Shown one piece after another: positions 63,871 through 64,000 of a stretch of DNA of 64,000 nt (position 1 is the first letter of the stretch; each line of letters begins with the position of its first letter). This DNA comes from Acanthosepion lycidas (lineage: Eukaryota; Mollusca; Cephalopoda; Sepiida; Sepiidae): positions 88,123,323-88,187,322 of the forward strand of contig OZ010596.1 in the NCBI GenBank assembly GCA_963932145.1. The letters are read 5' to 3'. Both the position numbers and the translations under genes were made by a program. Under the pieces are notes generated by a model. That model did not search any database and had not been told where the DNA came from. It worked only from the letters and a program-made list of their open reading frames with translations.

Positions 63871-64000
63871 CAAATAGATTTCAGCTTGTTCGTTGCAAAT
63901 CTCAGTGACCCAGTTCTGCTGTAATATGGGATGGCATATGATCCGCTATTCAATTTGAAAGACCCATTTTCATAATGGCTTTGGTTTGTTATTTCTGAAG
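63871..64000. other. Unassigned window end
   Basis: No feature recognised; the L-C 3' UTR may continue out of the window. Confidence 0.4.

Overview
This window looks like AT-rich, repeat-packed, non-coding DNA from an invertebrate animal. I infer a mollusc, most likely a cephalopod, from the style of the repeats: many LINE fragments, tRNA-like SINEs, long (TA)n tracts and mini-mariners. Species assignment is inference only. I found no convincing complete host gene, no rRNA operon, no CRISPR and no prokaryotic or viral gene set. Most long open frames are translated microsatellites (YIYIYI, poly-F) or shadows of decayed transposons.

Labels used below. L-A: a non-LTR retrotransposon seen mainly as its C-terminal ORF and 3' end. 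L-B: a second LINE, C-terminus with a VPVVVGALG-like motif. L-C: a third LINE, C-terminus KFLxHxMR..ENLTLT. L-D: a fourth LINE ending in a C2H2 finger. R1 to R9: interspersed repeats I cannot name. LT1 to LT4: LTR families.

Layout. 0-5.5 kb: L-B and L-A pieces, R1, and a 1.35 kb Tc1/mariner-type transposon with both inverted ends, TA target duplication and a transposase with one frameshift. 7-8.8 kb: an L-A copy split by an LTR, then a second L-A copy. 9.8-18.8 kb: R2 repeat, L-A with a nested SINE and its 15-bp target duplication, a Helitron-like end, CT-rich satellite, R5 duplication, and a 51-bp minisatellite grown inside an R1 copy. 18-24.4 kb: R6 pair, a 1.1 kb two-ended non-autonomous element, R1, R4, and a six-copy ~105-bp tandem array. 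25.7-26.5 kb: a 64-bp minisatellite whose last unit is inverted. 27.5-30 kb: two mini-mariners and a solo LTR, whose target sites can be read in sister copies of the host repeat. 30.8 kb: a perfect 83-bp palindrome. 31.5-36.7 kb: L-D, three LTRs and mariner debris. 37.7-50 kb: fewest recognisable repeats, many poly-T runs, one weak exon candidate. 50-54 kb: L-A fragments including the reverse transcriptase YADD core, and a hAT-like element with a third mini-mariner inside. 52, 56, 57.6 and 62.5 kb: long foldbacks bounded by (TA)n or other dinucleotide runs. 60.4-61.3 kb: a tRNA-like SINE and a tandem pair of composite SINEs, each with a 5S-rRNA-derived head and a tRNA-like body. 63.3-63.9 kb: L-C.

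The elements do not form a pathway. They are a record of nested insertions. The clearest results are the mini-mariners with the same inverted end and, in two of three, the same 80-bp length as human MADE1, the paralogous empty sites, the 5S-tRNA composite SINEs, and the recurrent foldbacks in TA microsatellites.
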